64,000 nucleotides of DNA from a candidate division KSB1 bacterium. GTDB taxonomy: Bacteria > Zhuqueibacterota > Zhuqueibacteria > Zhuqueibacterales > Zhuqueibacteraceae. Position numbers and translations under genes: made by a program. The notes under the pieces are model-generated. The model saw only the letters and a list, made by a program, of their open reading frames with translations. It ran no database searches and was not told where the DNA came from. Position 1 is the stretch's first letter. The number at the start of each line of letters is the position of its first letter. Below are positions 16,601 to 24,673 of this stretch, piece by piece. The DNA is taken from positions 382,971 through 446,970 of the forward strand of contig JAPDPX010000002.1 of assembly GCA_034506255.1 (NCBI GenBank), written 5' to 3'.

Positions 16601-19600
16601 TTTTTCTCGGCAGTGGTCATGCCGGCGAATCCGACCAGCTCGAAGGCGGCCCAGGCAGGGGATTGCGGATGGTGTTCCCGCACCGCGGCCTGCGCCACGG
16701 CAAGCGCGGTGATGGCCGGTTCGGCTTTGAGTGCCGCATAGAACGCCGCGAGAAACGTCGCGCGTGCCTCGGGTGATACGCGCCATTGGGTGCGCACCAG
16801 GGAGGGCGTGCCGCAATAAATCAGGCAGCGCTCGAGGGCGATCAGTTCCTCGCCGCTTTGCGTGCCGTCGAACGCAAAGGCGGTATTGGGCAACACCACC
16901 AGGCTGGCGGCCAAATCCAGCTCGAACATGCGATGCAGCGGAAAGAGCACGGTGGCGGGCAACCCGCCCGGCTGCTGGCTCACCAGCAGGCGCAGCCCGG
17001 AGGACAGGGGATGCGCCGGCTCTGCCAGGAACTGGTGATTGATTTGCAGAATGCCGGCGCTTTGCACGGCCTGCCGCGCTTCACCCGTGCGCCAGTCCTC
17101 ACCCTGCCGCACCTGCACACCGTTTGCCGCCGCAAGCGGCACCGGTGATCCGCCCTCTGTGGCATCTTGCAGCACCAGAATGTTGCCCGCGTTGAGATTC
17201 TTGTTGAGCTGGGCATAGCTGAAGGCCGCCAGGCTCGCCACCTTGGTAAAGCCGAAGAGATCACGCGCGGTTTGTCCCCGGTAGGAAAGCGCGCCGAACG
17301 GCAAATAGTGCAGGCAATCATCCGGTATGATGATCAGGTTGGAATAGTCTGCCAGCGCCGGAACGCCCGCCAGCAGCAATTCCCCCAAAGCCGTGGCCAG
17401 CGCCAGGCGCTCGGGTTTCTGCTCGAGCAGCGCCTGGCGAAACTGCTGCACACGCTGGCGCATCTCTGCCCGCGTGAGGGGCAGGCGCGTTTGCGTCAAT
17501 CCGGTTTTGTTGAGACACCATATGATGGTCTCTTTTTCCCCGACAAAGTAGGAGAGCACGGCAGTGGTTGCCTCGAGCGAGTCCTGCACGGTGCGCAACG
17601 CCACGGTTTGCACGCTGAAGAAGCTTGCAAGCTGGGGATTTTCCGCCAGCGCCCGGGCGATGACCTGGCGGTACTCGTCCTCGGCCTGTGCCAGCCCGGC
17701 ACGCACGCGCGCCAGTTCCTTGGGGCGTTGCGGCTCCTCCGCTTCCAGTTTGCGCAATTCGCCGCGCAGGCTGCTGATTTTGCGCTGCAGGAAGGGCGCC
17801 TCGCCGCCGCCTTCGCCCCACAGCAGGCGGTGGCGCTGACGTTTGGGCGCGAGATAGCGCATCGCCACGAGATGGGCAAAGGCCTGCGCGCGGCGGCGTT
17901 CGCTGAGCTCCAGCGCCGCGCGGCTGTCGCCCTCGCCGGCGAGCAAAAGGATGGCGTCTTCATAAAGCTCGCGCTGTTCCTGTGCCTGGGACAGGCGCTG
18001 CTCGATGCCCTCCGGAATGATGGGCAGGCCCTCGAGAATGTCGAGGGCGCTGAAATACCATTCGCGTGCCGATTTTTGTGCCAGCCCGCCGCTCCCGGTC
18101 TGCGGGCCGCGCCACAGTCTTGCCAGCGTGCCCAGGGCATGCTCGACGCGCCAGGTCAACTCCGGCAGATTTTTCTCAATGCTCAATTCATGCGCCGCCT
18201 CGAGATGCGGCAGCGCGGCGGGATAATCCTGCGCCAGCACGAACAGGCTGGCGAGGTTGCGGCGCACGATCACCTCTTCCGCGAACAGCCGGCGGTTGCC
18301 GGCCAGCGCCAGGGCGGTGTCAAAAGCGGCTGCCGCCTGCGCGAGATGCGCGAGTGCATTCCAGGTGGCGCGAAAATGTTGCTCCAGGCCGCTGCGGCTG
18401 TTGTCCACTGCCACCTGCGGCGCCTCATCCGCGCCGCTCAGGCTCCGTTGTGCTGCGTTGTAATGCAGGCTGCCGAGTAAATTGAAGATGGCCACTTTCT
18501 GGCGCGGTTCGACCAGCGCGGCCTCCTCGATTTCCGGCCGCAGCAGGCGCGCCCGTTGTTCGATGACCCGCAGCAGGGAATCGGCGCGGCGGGCGGGTTG
18601 GCCGGGCTGCAACGCGACACTCCCGAGGTTGATCAAATTGACGATCTTGCCGGCGGGGATTTGGTAGCGCTGGCAAACTTGAAACGAAGCTTCGAAACAG
18701 GCCAGTGCCTTGTCGAAAGCATGCCGGCTGTACCATAAGCTGCCCAGGTTGTTGAGCGCGATGGCTTCGCCGGGCCGGTCTTGGCGCTGGCGCGCGGCTG
18801 CGACTTTTTGCTCATAAGCCGCCAGGGCCTCGGGCAGTTCCTTGCGCGCCTCATGGCTGGCGCCGATGATGGAGAAGAGCAGCGCTTTTTCCTGTTCGCG
18901 CGTCAGACCCTCGGTGCTGGATTCGCCGAATTGATCGGCATGCATCCAAAACACCGGCAGCCCCAGGAGCTTGATTTCGAACTTGCTCTTCCGGGGTCTG
19001 GGAAAGCCGCTGTCCCCGCGTTGCCGCAGCAGCGCCAGGGAACTGTCGCTCTTTTGAATCGCCTCCTCGGTCTCTTCGTTTTGCAAATGATTGTGCGCGA
19101 GGTTGCGCAGCACCAGCGCCTGATTGTGGTTGCGATATTCGCGCCGGCCGGCAGCCAGCACCGCGTTGTAATATTCATTGGAAGATTCATGATCTCCCAG
19201 ATCCTCGTAGACCAGCGCCAGCCGGTTGAGATTGCGCAGTTCGCCGTCGGCATCGCGCAGGCTGCGGCACAGCGCGACAGCCTCCTTCAGGAAAAAAACC
19301 GCCTGCTGCGGGCGGCCGCTCACCCAGGCACATTGTCCCGCCCGCTCGTAAATCACCGCCTTCTGCCGCGGGGAGACGAAGCTGCTGTCATATTGCAGTT
19401 TGATCAAATAGTAGCGCAGCGCATTCTCGAAGCCGAATTCGCCGAGATTGTAGTAGTTGTTGGCGAGATTGAGCGCGAGATTGGCCTCGGTGAGCGGCGC
19501 CGCCTTCTCATCATTGACCGCGATGCCGGTGGTCAGCACGTCGATGGCTTTTTCATACCAGCGTGCCGGCGGCCGCGGCTTTTGCAGGGTGAGGGCGCGC

Positions 19601-21960
19601 ACGGCATTGTCCAGCAAGCGCGGCGCGGCCAGCGTGATCTTCTCGAAAAAGCCCTTCTTGCGCCGGCGTTCCTGCTGTTCGAGGTTCTCGATGGCCTCGT
19701 AATTGAAACCCAGGGTGAGATAGGCCGGCACCAGGCGGTAATTGATCGCCAGGCTGCGTTCGATCAGGGCGCAGGAGCGGCGCAGCAGGCCCACGTCGTT
19801 TTCGCCCTGGTAGGAATAAGCCAGCCCCAGGCTGTAGAGCAGGATGTCGTTGTCCGGTGTGGCGGCATTGCGGCGTTCGTATTCCGCCACCGCCTCCGCG
19901 ATGTTCTCCAACCGGTGCATGGCCTCCAGATACCCGCGATGCGCCTCGAGATGGGAGGGATCATACTCGCGCGCCTGGCGAAAGAGGGCGAGCGCCAGCT
20001 CGGCATCACGGCCGCGCAGCAGCACCCGGCCGCGTGCGATCAGCGCCGCCACCAGCTCGGCGCGCGCCTGCGCAAAGACGCTTTGATCACTGCCACGGCG
20101 GTCACGCCGGCGCATTGCCTCAAAAACTTGTGAGGCGCCGGGCAGCTCGTGATCCGCCAAATGCAGCCGCAGCAGCGCCAGGGACACGCGATCCGCGAGA
20201 TTCTGCAGGTAGGGCCCGTGCGGCGTTGCCAGCCGCGCCAGCAAATCGTGATATTCGTTGGTGGCGAGCGCAAGCTCGCCTTCGCGCGCGAGCTGTTGTG
20301 CGAGATGGAAGCGCGCCGTCAGGCTGACTTCCGGCCGGGTGGCGTACCTCTGACTCAGCAATTGGTAGGTGGCGAGTGTGTCTCGGCCGGCATGCGAAAG
20401 CGCGAGCTGCACCAGCCGCTCGCACGCTTCCGCCTGCCAGTGCCACTGCTCCGGAAACAGGGTGACAATTTTAAGATAGGCCTCTTCGGCCGCGGCCAGG
20501 CGCCGGCTGTGCGCCAGGGCCTCGCCCGCCTGCAGCAGGGCCTGAAAACAATACTCGCGCTGTTCGGGATAATCGCGGGCTATGGCAAGCAAATGATCGA
20601 CCGCGGCGTCACGCTGATTTTGCCGGAGCAGCAGCCGGCCGAGTGCCAGCCGGCTGCGCGCCTGCACTTCGGGCCAGCTTTGCCTGCGCTGCGTGATTTC
20701 GCTCAGGAGTTGCACATCGCCGCGTGCCGCCGCCAGCTCCACCTCCGCCAGCGCCGCCGCTTCCTCCCGCCGCGCATCCTCCTGCAACACCACACTCCAG
20801 ATCGCCAGCGCCTGAATCGTGTCGCCCAGCGCCAGGAAACGCCGCCCCATTTCGACGGCGGCATGATGGATTTGCCGCGTGGAATCCGGAAAGTCGAAGG
20901 CAATGGCCGCGAGCGTGAGAATCGCCAGCTCGTGATCCGGCAGGCGGCGCGCGAAGGCGATGCTTTCGCCCGGGGCGGGATAGCGCGCCAGCATGCCGCT
21001 TTCCGGAATGCGCCACAGGTCGAGATTGCCGTAGTGATCGGCGGCGTAATAAATCGCGTGATCGCTGCCCCAATGCGGAAACAGCGCGCCCTCGCCGCCG
21101 GGCGTGATTTGCAGTTCGCGCGGCACCATGAGCGGCCGGCCGGAGTCATCGCGAACCTGCACCAGGCGCAGATGCGTGCCCGCCTGCGGCGCGGTGGTTT
21201 CCGTGCGCTGCACCACCAGCATGTCGCCCCGCGGCGACCAGCTCGGAAAACGGTTGTCGCCCACAAAAGTCACCTGTCGCGGCGGTTCGGTGGCACCGCC
21301 ATCCGCCGCCACGATGAAAACCTGCCTGCCGGAATGACCCGCCACCGGCGCCACCACCGCCAGGTATCTGCCGTCCGGAGACCACGCCGCCTCGCTGCCG
21401 GCCACCTCGCGCAGCGGATGGCTGACTTTGGTTTTGAGATGATAAAGCCACAGCTTTTCCCTGCCACTCGCGCCGCGGCTGAAGGCAATCATGCGGCCAT
21501 CCGGCGAAAAGACGGGCGACGCTTCGCGCTCGAAGTTGTTCGTCAGGCGCGTGAGCTTGCCCGGCGCCAGGCGATCCTGCTGCTCTGTCACGCGCAACAA
21601 AAAGAGGTCGCCCTCGGCATCATCGCGCCGCGAGAGGAAGACGATGAACTTGCCGTCCGGGGACCAGGCCGGGCTGTAGTCATCGCTGGTGTGTGTGGTG
21701 AGCGGCACCGATTGGCCGCCGGCAGCAGGCTTGGCCCAGAGATCGTAGTTTTTGTTGCTGCGCGAAACATACACCAACCAGCGGCCGTCGGGCGAGAGCG
21801 CCGGCATGATGTCCGCCTCGGGGTGGGAAGTCATGGGATGCGGTTCGAGCAGCACCTCGCGGCCCTCCGGCTGACTGCCGGCAGGGGGGAAGGGCGCAAG
21901 GGGGGGAGTTTGGGAAAACAAAGAGGTGCAAAAGATCGCGAGGAAGAGGAAAACAACCAT
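13669..21960 (-). CDS. Giant exported TolB-propeller/TPR protein with two CHAT protease domains
   Basis: The 2763-residue protein begins with a signal peptide (residues 1-17, ending SLFSQ). Residues about 45-330 hold PD40/TolB propeller blades (SPDGRWLVYVSR, SPDGKFIVFLSR, SPDGRMIAFSRG). TPR-like helical repeats fill about 340-1400 and again 1790-2330. Two CHAT (caspase-like) domains follow each TPR block: about 1450-1785 and 2420-2763. The second has an intact dyad, His2628 in HLSCHG and Cys2674 in LSACETG. The first has lost it: the equivalent sites read QINHQF and LPNTAF (His to Gln, Cys to Thr). CHAT proteases cleave proteins, often in immunity or signalling. Export by a signal peptide is unusual. 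It lies 173 bases downstream of the VWA/OmpA gene on the same strand and may be co-transcribed. Confidence 0.9.
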   Translation of the reverse strand: MVVFLFLAIFCTSLFSQTPPLAPFPPAGSQPEGREVLLEPHPMTSHPEADIMPALSPDGRWLVYVSRSNKNYDLWAKPAAGGQSVPLTTHTSDDYSPAWSPDGKFIVFLSRRDDAEGDLFLLRVTEQQDRLAPGKLTRLTNNFEREASPVFSPDGRMIAFSRGASGREKLWLYHLKTKVSHPLREVAGSEAAWSPDGRYLAVVAPVAGHSGRQVFIVAADGGATEPPRQVTFVGDNRFPSWSPRGDMLVVQRTETTAPQAGTHLRLVQVRDDSGRPLMVPRELQITPGGEGALFPHWGSDHAIYYAADHYGNLDLWRIPESGMLARYPAPGESIAFARRLPDHELAILTLAAIAFDFPDSTRQIHHAAVEMGRRFLALGDTIQALAIWSVVLQEDARREEAAALAEVELAAARGDVQLLSEITQRRQSWPEVQARSRLALGRLLLRQNQRDAAVDHLLAIARDYPEQREYCFQALLQAGEALAHSRRLAAAEEAYLKIVTLFPEQWHWQAEACERLVQLALSHAGRDTLATYQLLSQRYATRPEVSLTARFHLAQQLAREGELALATNEYHDLLARLATPHGPYLQNLADRVSLALLRLHLADHELPGASQVFEAMRRRDRRGSDQSVFAQARAELVAALIARGRVLLRGRDAELALALFRQAREYDPSHLEAHRGYLEAMHRLENIAEAVAEYERRNAATPDNDILLYSLGLAYSYQGENDVGLLRRSCALIERSLAINYRLVPAYLTLGFNYEAIENLEQQERRRKKGFFEKITLAAPRLLDNAVRALTLQKPRPPARWYEKAIDVLTTGIAVNDEKAAPLTEANLALNLANNYYNLGEFGFENALRYYLIKLQYDSSFVSPRQKAVIYERAGQCAWVSGRPQQAVFFLKEAVALCRSLRDADGELRNLNRLALVYEDLGDHESSNEYYNAVLAAGRREYRNHNQALVLRNLAHNHLQNEETEEAIQKSDSSLALLRQRGDSGFPRPRKSKFEIKLLGLPVFWMHADQFGESSTEGLTREQEKALLFSIIGASHEARKELPEALAAYEQKVAAARQRQDRPGEAIALNNLGSLWYSRHAFDKALACFEASFQVCQRYQIPAGKIVNLINLGSVALQPGQPARRADSLLRVIEQRARLLRPEIEEAALVEPRQKVAIFNLLGSLHYNAAQRSLSGADEAPQVAVDNSRSGLEQHFRATWNALAHLAQAAAAFDTALALAGNRRLFAEEVIVRRNLASLFVLAQDYPAALPHLEAAHELSIEKNLPELTWRVEHALGTLARLWRGPQTGSGGLAQKSAREWYFSALDILEGLPIIPEGIEQRLSQAQEQRELYEDAILLLAGEGDSRAALELSERRRAQAFAHLVAMRYLAPKRQRHRLLWGEGGGEAPFLQRKISSLRGELRKLEAEEPQRPKELARVRAGLAQAEDEYRQVIARALAENPQLASFFSVQTVALRTVQDSLEATTAVLSYFVGEKETIIWCLNKTGLTQTRLPLTRAEMRQRVQQFRQALLEQKPERLALATALGELLLAGVPALADYSNLIIIPDDCLHYLPFGALSYRGQTARDLFGFTKVASLAAFSYAQLNKNLNAGNILVLQDATEGGSPVPLAAANGVQVRQGEDWRTGEARQAVQSAGILQINHQFLAEPAHPLSSGLRLLVSQQPGGLPATVLFPLHRMFELDLAASLVVLPNTAFAFDGTQSGEELIALERCLIYCGTPSLVRTQWRVSPEARATFLAAFYAALKAEPAITALAVAQAAVREHHPQSPAWAAFELVGFAGMTTAEKNQFAASRLDFTVAKGTQARQQGDYTEALRYYQSALTMAQQLGRQEYVQRLEERIKESAVAGRDFVTACAIEERILAQALAAGDQRQMARSYRNLSVWRRELKDYAAAEAAERKNLALAEQTNNVMAQAGAQFELAKIAQARNDYAAATHWAEQSARLLAEQRQPLPRLLVQTLLGKLALEADRYNQALAWLQHAIREFTAVSPANTAAEKRALAVAQQLTGIAFTRLAAYREALPRLQQAVDTFTALADTANLAAALQSLAESEWLNGDYQNALRHQQQVLKLTAALRDPALDIRGHNARGLILMSLGELEQALEAEKHALQLALAWEEEKPVEAKREQATVYKNLGLVYIQQKQFQPALTSFLQARSIDQQFQFERGLLYDCNNLGRVYHALGQSDSALHYLNQAEALAAKLGDQRALVQALYTRGMLQLERGQKGTARRSLQHALTKAEEIALEEWQWRCLWQLARLAQQADEPAAALAFYQRAIAGLERQSARIKVEEFRSGFIDDKSEIYEEAVLLLLGMKREAEALQFAERAKSRSFADLLANSAGDWQAGAGEEFLARRTKLLDQISFTHARISALQQNPSSDDPRERATLAALQDSLAGLQKAYADLLVEMKTANPELADLVSVEPMPVSSVQGLLPDSVALVEYFFAKDRLVSWVVDRQQVRAVTTPLERAGLSDLILQLRKAITKRASVEGFSRQLYDKLILPIAPLLQAARQLLIVPHGPLHYVPFAALQRADSTYLIDTHALALAPSATVLGFCHRKGGQILAEARRNYRVLALGNPAVGEAKYDLPFAAKEIESLQFTFGDIESYTRAAATPAALTAGLARANLVHLSCHGVYDERNPLFSALLLAPSAGGDDGRLEAHEIFNLRLRTYLVMLSACETGLARVTGGDEVIGLARAFLFAGTPALIASLWTVDDLATAITVKRFYRYLAAGASKAEALRQAQRFVRDYHNRHPAYWASFGLTGDWR

Positions 21961-22133
21961 ATGGGATCCCAGCCTGGTGATCGAATGATGAAGCGAGGGC
22001 TCTGCGTCTGCAATTGCACGGAGAAGCGTGCCGGCGGCGGATAGCCCGGCTTGCAGCCTGAAACACGAAATCCAGCCGGCCCCGGCTCAAGCGCGGCGCG
22101 CGCCTCGCCGGAGGCCCTGCAACCGCCGTCCTT

Positions 22134-23882
22134 TCACTTGCGGTCAAAGAAAACCACATCCGTGCGGCGGTTCAACCGCCGTCCCTCCTCGGTGGCGTTG
22201 TCATATTTGTTGCTGATGCCGCTGCCGGTTGCCACGATTCTGGCAGCCGGCACGCCCTGCGCGATGAGATAATTGCGCAGGTATTGCGCGCGGCGGTTCG
22301 ACAAATCCATGTTGTAATTCAACTCGCCGACATTGTCCGTCCAGCCCGCCAGGCGCACGGTGCGGGTCGGGGTTTTTCCCAGCTCCCGTTTGACGAAAGC
22401 AACGCAGCCGCGCAGTTGCGTTTGCGTGGCAATGTCGGAAAGGTCGAGTTTGTCGGAGTTGAACTCGAACAAAAAACGGAATTCCGAGACCACACCCTCC
22501 GCGGTCAAGCCGAGCACGATTTCCGGCAGCGTGGTGGCGGCGGTGACTGCTTCGGTTTCGAGATTGGCGAAGGTGTAGCCCGGTTTGGTCGCCGTGATGA
22601 GCAGGCGCTTGTGCACGCGCGCCGTGACACGATAGAATCCGAGTGAATCAGTGGCCGCTGCCAGCAAGCGCTCGCCGGTTTCCAAATCCGTGACTGTGAC
22701 TTCCGCCTGCGGCAGGGGCGCAGCACCGGCATCGCTCACCCGGCCGGACAACGCGATGGTCGCGGCGGGCAGTGCGAAATCGGCAACGTAAAGCGTCTCC
22801 TCGCTCACCTCGATCTCCGTGCTGTCCGCCAGATGATCCGGCGCGCTGGCCATCAGGCGCCAGCGATGGGGCAGCGCGGCTTTGGCAGAGTAGAGGCCCC
22901 TGTCGTTCACCGTCACCTGCTGTGCCTGCGCGGCATGATCAAGCGGCGTGAGCAACAGCCGCGCGCCCGGCAGCGGCGTGCAGCGATCCTCCTGCATTAC
23001 CCGGCCGGCGAGAAACGCGGCGGGAATGCGGTAGGAGATGAGATAACCGGAGAGCGTCACAATTTCGCGTGTGATTTCCGCAAAGATGCGGCCGAGTTCC
23101 TCGGCGCGTTTGGCGAGAAAATGGCGGCCGCCGGAGCGCGCGGCCAGCTCCACCAGAAATTCGTTGGTGTCCTTGAGAAAATCGATGGTATAAAAAACCA
23201 CGCCCGCCAGCTCGGGAATCAATCTGCGAATATCCTCCCGGCTTTTCTTGCTGGCATTGTCCAGGCCGTCGGAGAGCACGATGAGGTAGCGCTGGCCGCG
23301 GGATGCCCCCGCCAGCCGGGCGCCGGCGAAGATTTCGTCATACAGGTAAGTCTTGTTGGTCAGCCTGCCGGGGCGCAGATGGCTGGTATAGCGGCGGCGC
23401 GTCTCCTCGCGGTCCCGGCTCAAACCGTGGGCCTGAATGTTCGGAATCACCTCCTCGCCGATCCTCAGTCCCGGCGAAGCGCCCTCTTCGAAGAACGCCA
23501 TGGCCACCTCCACGCCCGGGCCGACGTTCAGCAGCAGCTCATGCAGCGTGTTTTTCAGGAGGGTGAGATGATCGCTCATCGAGAAGCTGTTGTCGATGCA
23601 GAGAAACAGCGAAACCTCGGCATTCTCGCTCCTGACCAGGGGCTGCACGCAGCTCAGCTCATAGCGGCTCAGGGCCGAGCGAATCTCGAAATCCTCCAAC
23701 TCCAGGCCGCCCACCGGCCCGCTGGAATCGGTGACCACCACCTTCAGTTTGCCAGGCCCCACCTCCTGATAAGTGATCTCCGGCGCCGCTGCTTTTTGCG
23801 GATTGATCGTGATCTGCAATCGCTCCTGCGCATGCAAGGCCGGCACAACCCAAAGCAGCCACACCCAGGAAACAGGTTTCAT
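22134..23882 (-). CDS. Exported VWA-domain protein with C-terminal OmpA peptidoglycan-binding domain
   Basis: The 582-residue protein has a signal peptide (residues 1-18, cut near HAQ). A von Willebrand A domain spans about 85-285 with a MIDAS motif DNSFS (Asp97, Ser99, Ser101) and IVLSDGLDNAS downstream. Two carboxypeptidase-regulatory-like beta domains follow (about 305-380 and 385-455). Residues about 465-582 are an OmpA-like domain (LAGWTDNVGELNYN, LSNRRAQYLRNYL, GSGISNKYDNATEEGRRLNRR), which binds peptidoglycan. The product should therefore sit in the periplasm, tethered to the wall, with a metal-dependent protein-binding head. AAGGGGAGC precedes the ATG. The CHAT protein follows directly, which makes a joint function likely but unproven. 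Confidence 0.9.
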   Translation of the reverse strand: MKPVSWVWLLWVVPALHAQERLQITINPQKAAAPEITYQEVGPGKLKVVVTDSSGPVGGLELEDFEIRSALSRYELSCVQPLVRSENAEVSLFLCIDNSFSMSDHLTLLKNTLHELLLNVGPGVEVAMAFFEEGASPGLRIGEEVIPNIQAHGLSRDREETRRRYTSHLRPGRLTNKTYLYDEIFAGARLAGASRGQRYLIVLSDGLDNASKKSREDIRRLIPELAGVVFYTIDFLKDTNEFLVELAARSGGRHFLAKRAEELGRIFAEITREIVTLSGYLISYRIPAAFLAGRVMQEDRCTPLPGARLLLTPLDHAAQAQQVTVNDRGLYSAKAALPHRWRLMASAPDHLADSTEIEVSEETLYVADFALPAATIALSGRVSDAGAAPLPQAEVTVTDLETGERLLAAATDSLGFYRVTARVHKRLLITATKPGYTFANLETEAVTAATTLPEIVLGLTAEGVVSEFRFLFEFNSDKLDLSDIATQTQLRGCVAFVKRELGKTPTRTVRLAGWTDNVGELNYNMDLSNRRAQYLRNYLIAQGVPAARIVATGSGISNKYDNATEEGRRLNRRTDVVFFDRK

Positions 23883-24076
23883 GGCAGCTCCCCTTATTTT
23901 GATTCACAACCACAATTGGAACTGTCCTGCAACGTGGCAGGGTCGAATCCCGACAAGCACCCTCCCGCATACTGCTGTTGCCATCAGCCGGTGGTGTCTC
24001 GCAGCAAGAATCTTTTTGAGAACAAGGCATGGCCGTGATGCCGAACGAGAGACATGCCCTCGATCTCTTTTTAATC

Positions 24077-24097
24077 TGCCACGGCTTGGCCGTGGCA
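24077..24097. repeat. Perfect CCACGGC hairpin repeats
   Basis: TGCCACGGC and GCCGTGGCA form a 9-bp perfect stem with a 3-base loop. A second hairpin with CGCCACG/CGTGGCG arms is at 24133-24153. A similar imperfect hairpin is at 58438-58455 in another intergenic region, so this is a small dispersed family. Confidence 0.5.
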
Positions 24098-24217
24098 TTC
24101 CTGTCGAGAGCCTCCACAGGGTCGCAAGATAACGCCACGGTCAAATCGTGGCGGAGCGGTTATTCCTTGCGACCCCCTGCCCTGCAGTGCAGACCGGAGA
24201 TCGGCGCGCTTTTTTTC

Positions 24218-24592
24218 AGATCATCCGACTCAAGCGTGCATGGCCACATCACTGTTCTTTGCCTCTGATGAACTCCGATGGAAGTGAGATGTTTATAGCC
24301 AAGTGCCGTTCGCCGAAATGAAACCCCAGCGGGGTTGGGCCGTTCGCTATCACGTTAGTCTGTTACAAGACAAATCTTTGCAGAAAAAGCAAAGACTTTT
24401 TCCAACTGATAGAAGAACCCAACGAACTGTTAAAGCCTTGTCCGTTGGGTATTTCTATCCGTTGGAGATTTTCTTTTGGGTTGTGGCTCGTCCACGTTGG
24501 GGCAAGTGGCTCTCAGCAGAGAAGGCACGGAACTGATTTTGCGATTCTTTTCATCTTGTTGTCGCAAAATGGACGCAAAATTCGGATGATCC
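24218..24592. mobile_element. Non-autonomous transposable element (MITE-like), copy 1
   Basis: The 375-base element is bounded by inverted termini GATCATCCGA (24219-24228) and TCGGATGATC (24582-24591). Flanks are C-T7-C-A on the left and C-T5-C-A on the right, compatible with an imperfect 8-bp target duplication in a T-run. About 120 bases at the left end and 90 bases at the right end match copy 2 at 36579-36941, but copy 1 contains its own unrelated insert of about 145 bases (roughly 24358-24502). It encodes no plausible transposase, so it would need to be moved by another element's enzyme. Confidence 0.75.
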
Positions 24593-24673
24593 CTTTTTCA
24601 TCGCGAGGCCGGGCCGTTGCAGGTGCCAAATGATACGCACGCCTCCGCATTCACGCAAGGCCTTTTCCCCGCC

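Larger units (their letters stand above)
23883..24673. other. Intergenic region carrying hairpins and a transposable element
   Basis: No gene is supported in this 791-base gap. It holds two perfect hairpins (24077-24097 and 24133-24153) and the element at 24218-24592. A T-loop-like string near 23938-23953 is not part of a tRNA. GC content drops inside the element. Confidence 0.6.

Noticed and set aside
23938-23953. GGGTCGAATCCC, resembling a tRNA T-loop
   Set aside because: No anticodon stem, D-arm or acceptor stem can be drawn around it. The match is chance.
24303-24536. Small open frame inside element copy 1, considered as a transposase
   Set aside because: It is 77 residues, has no DDE or HUH motif, and spans the copy-specific insert; copy 2 has no equivalent frame.
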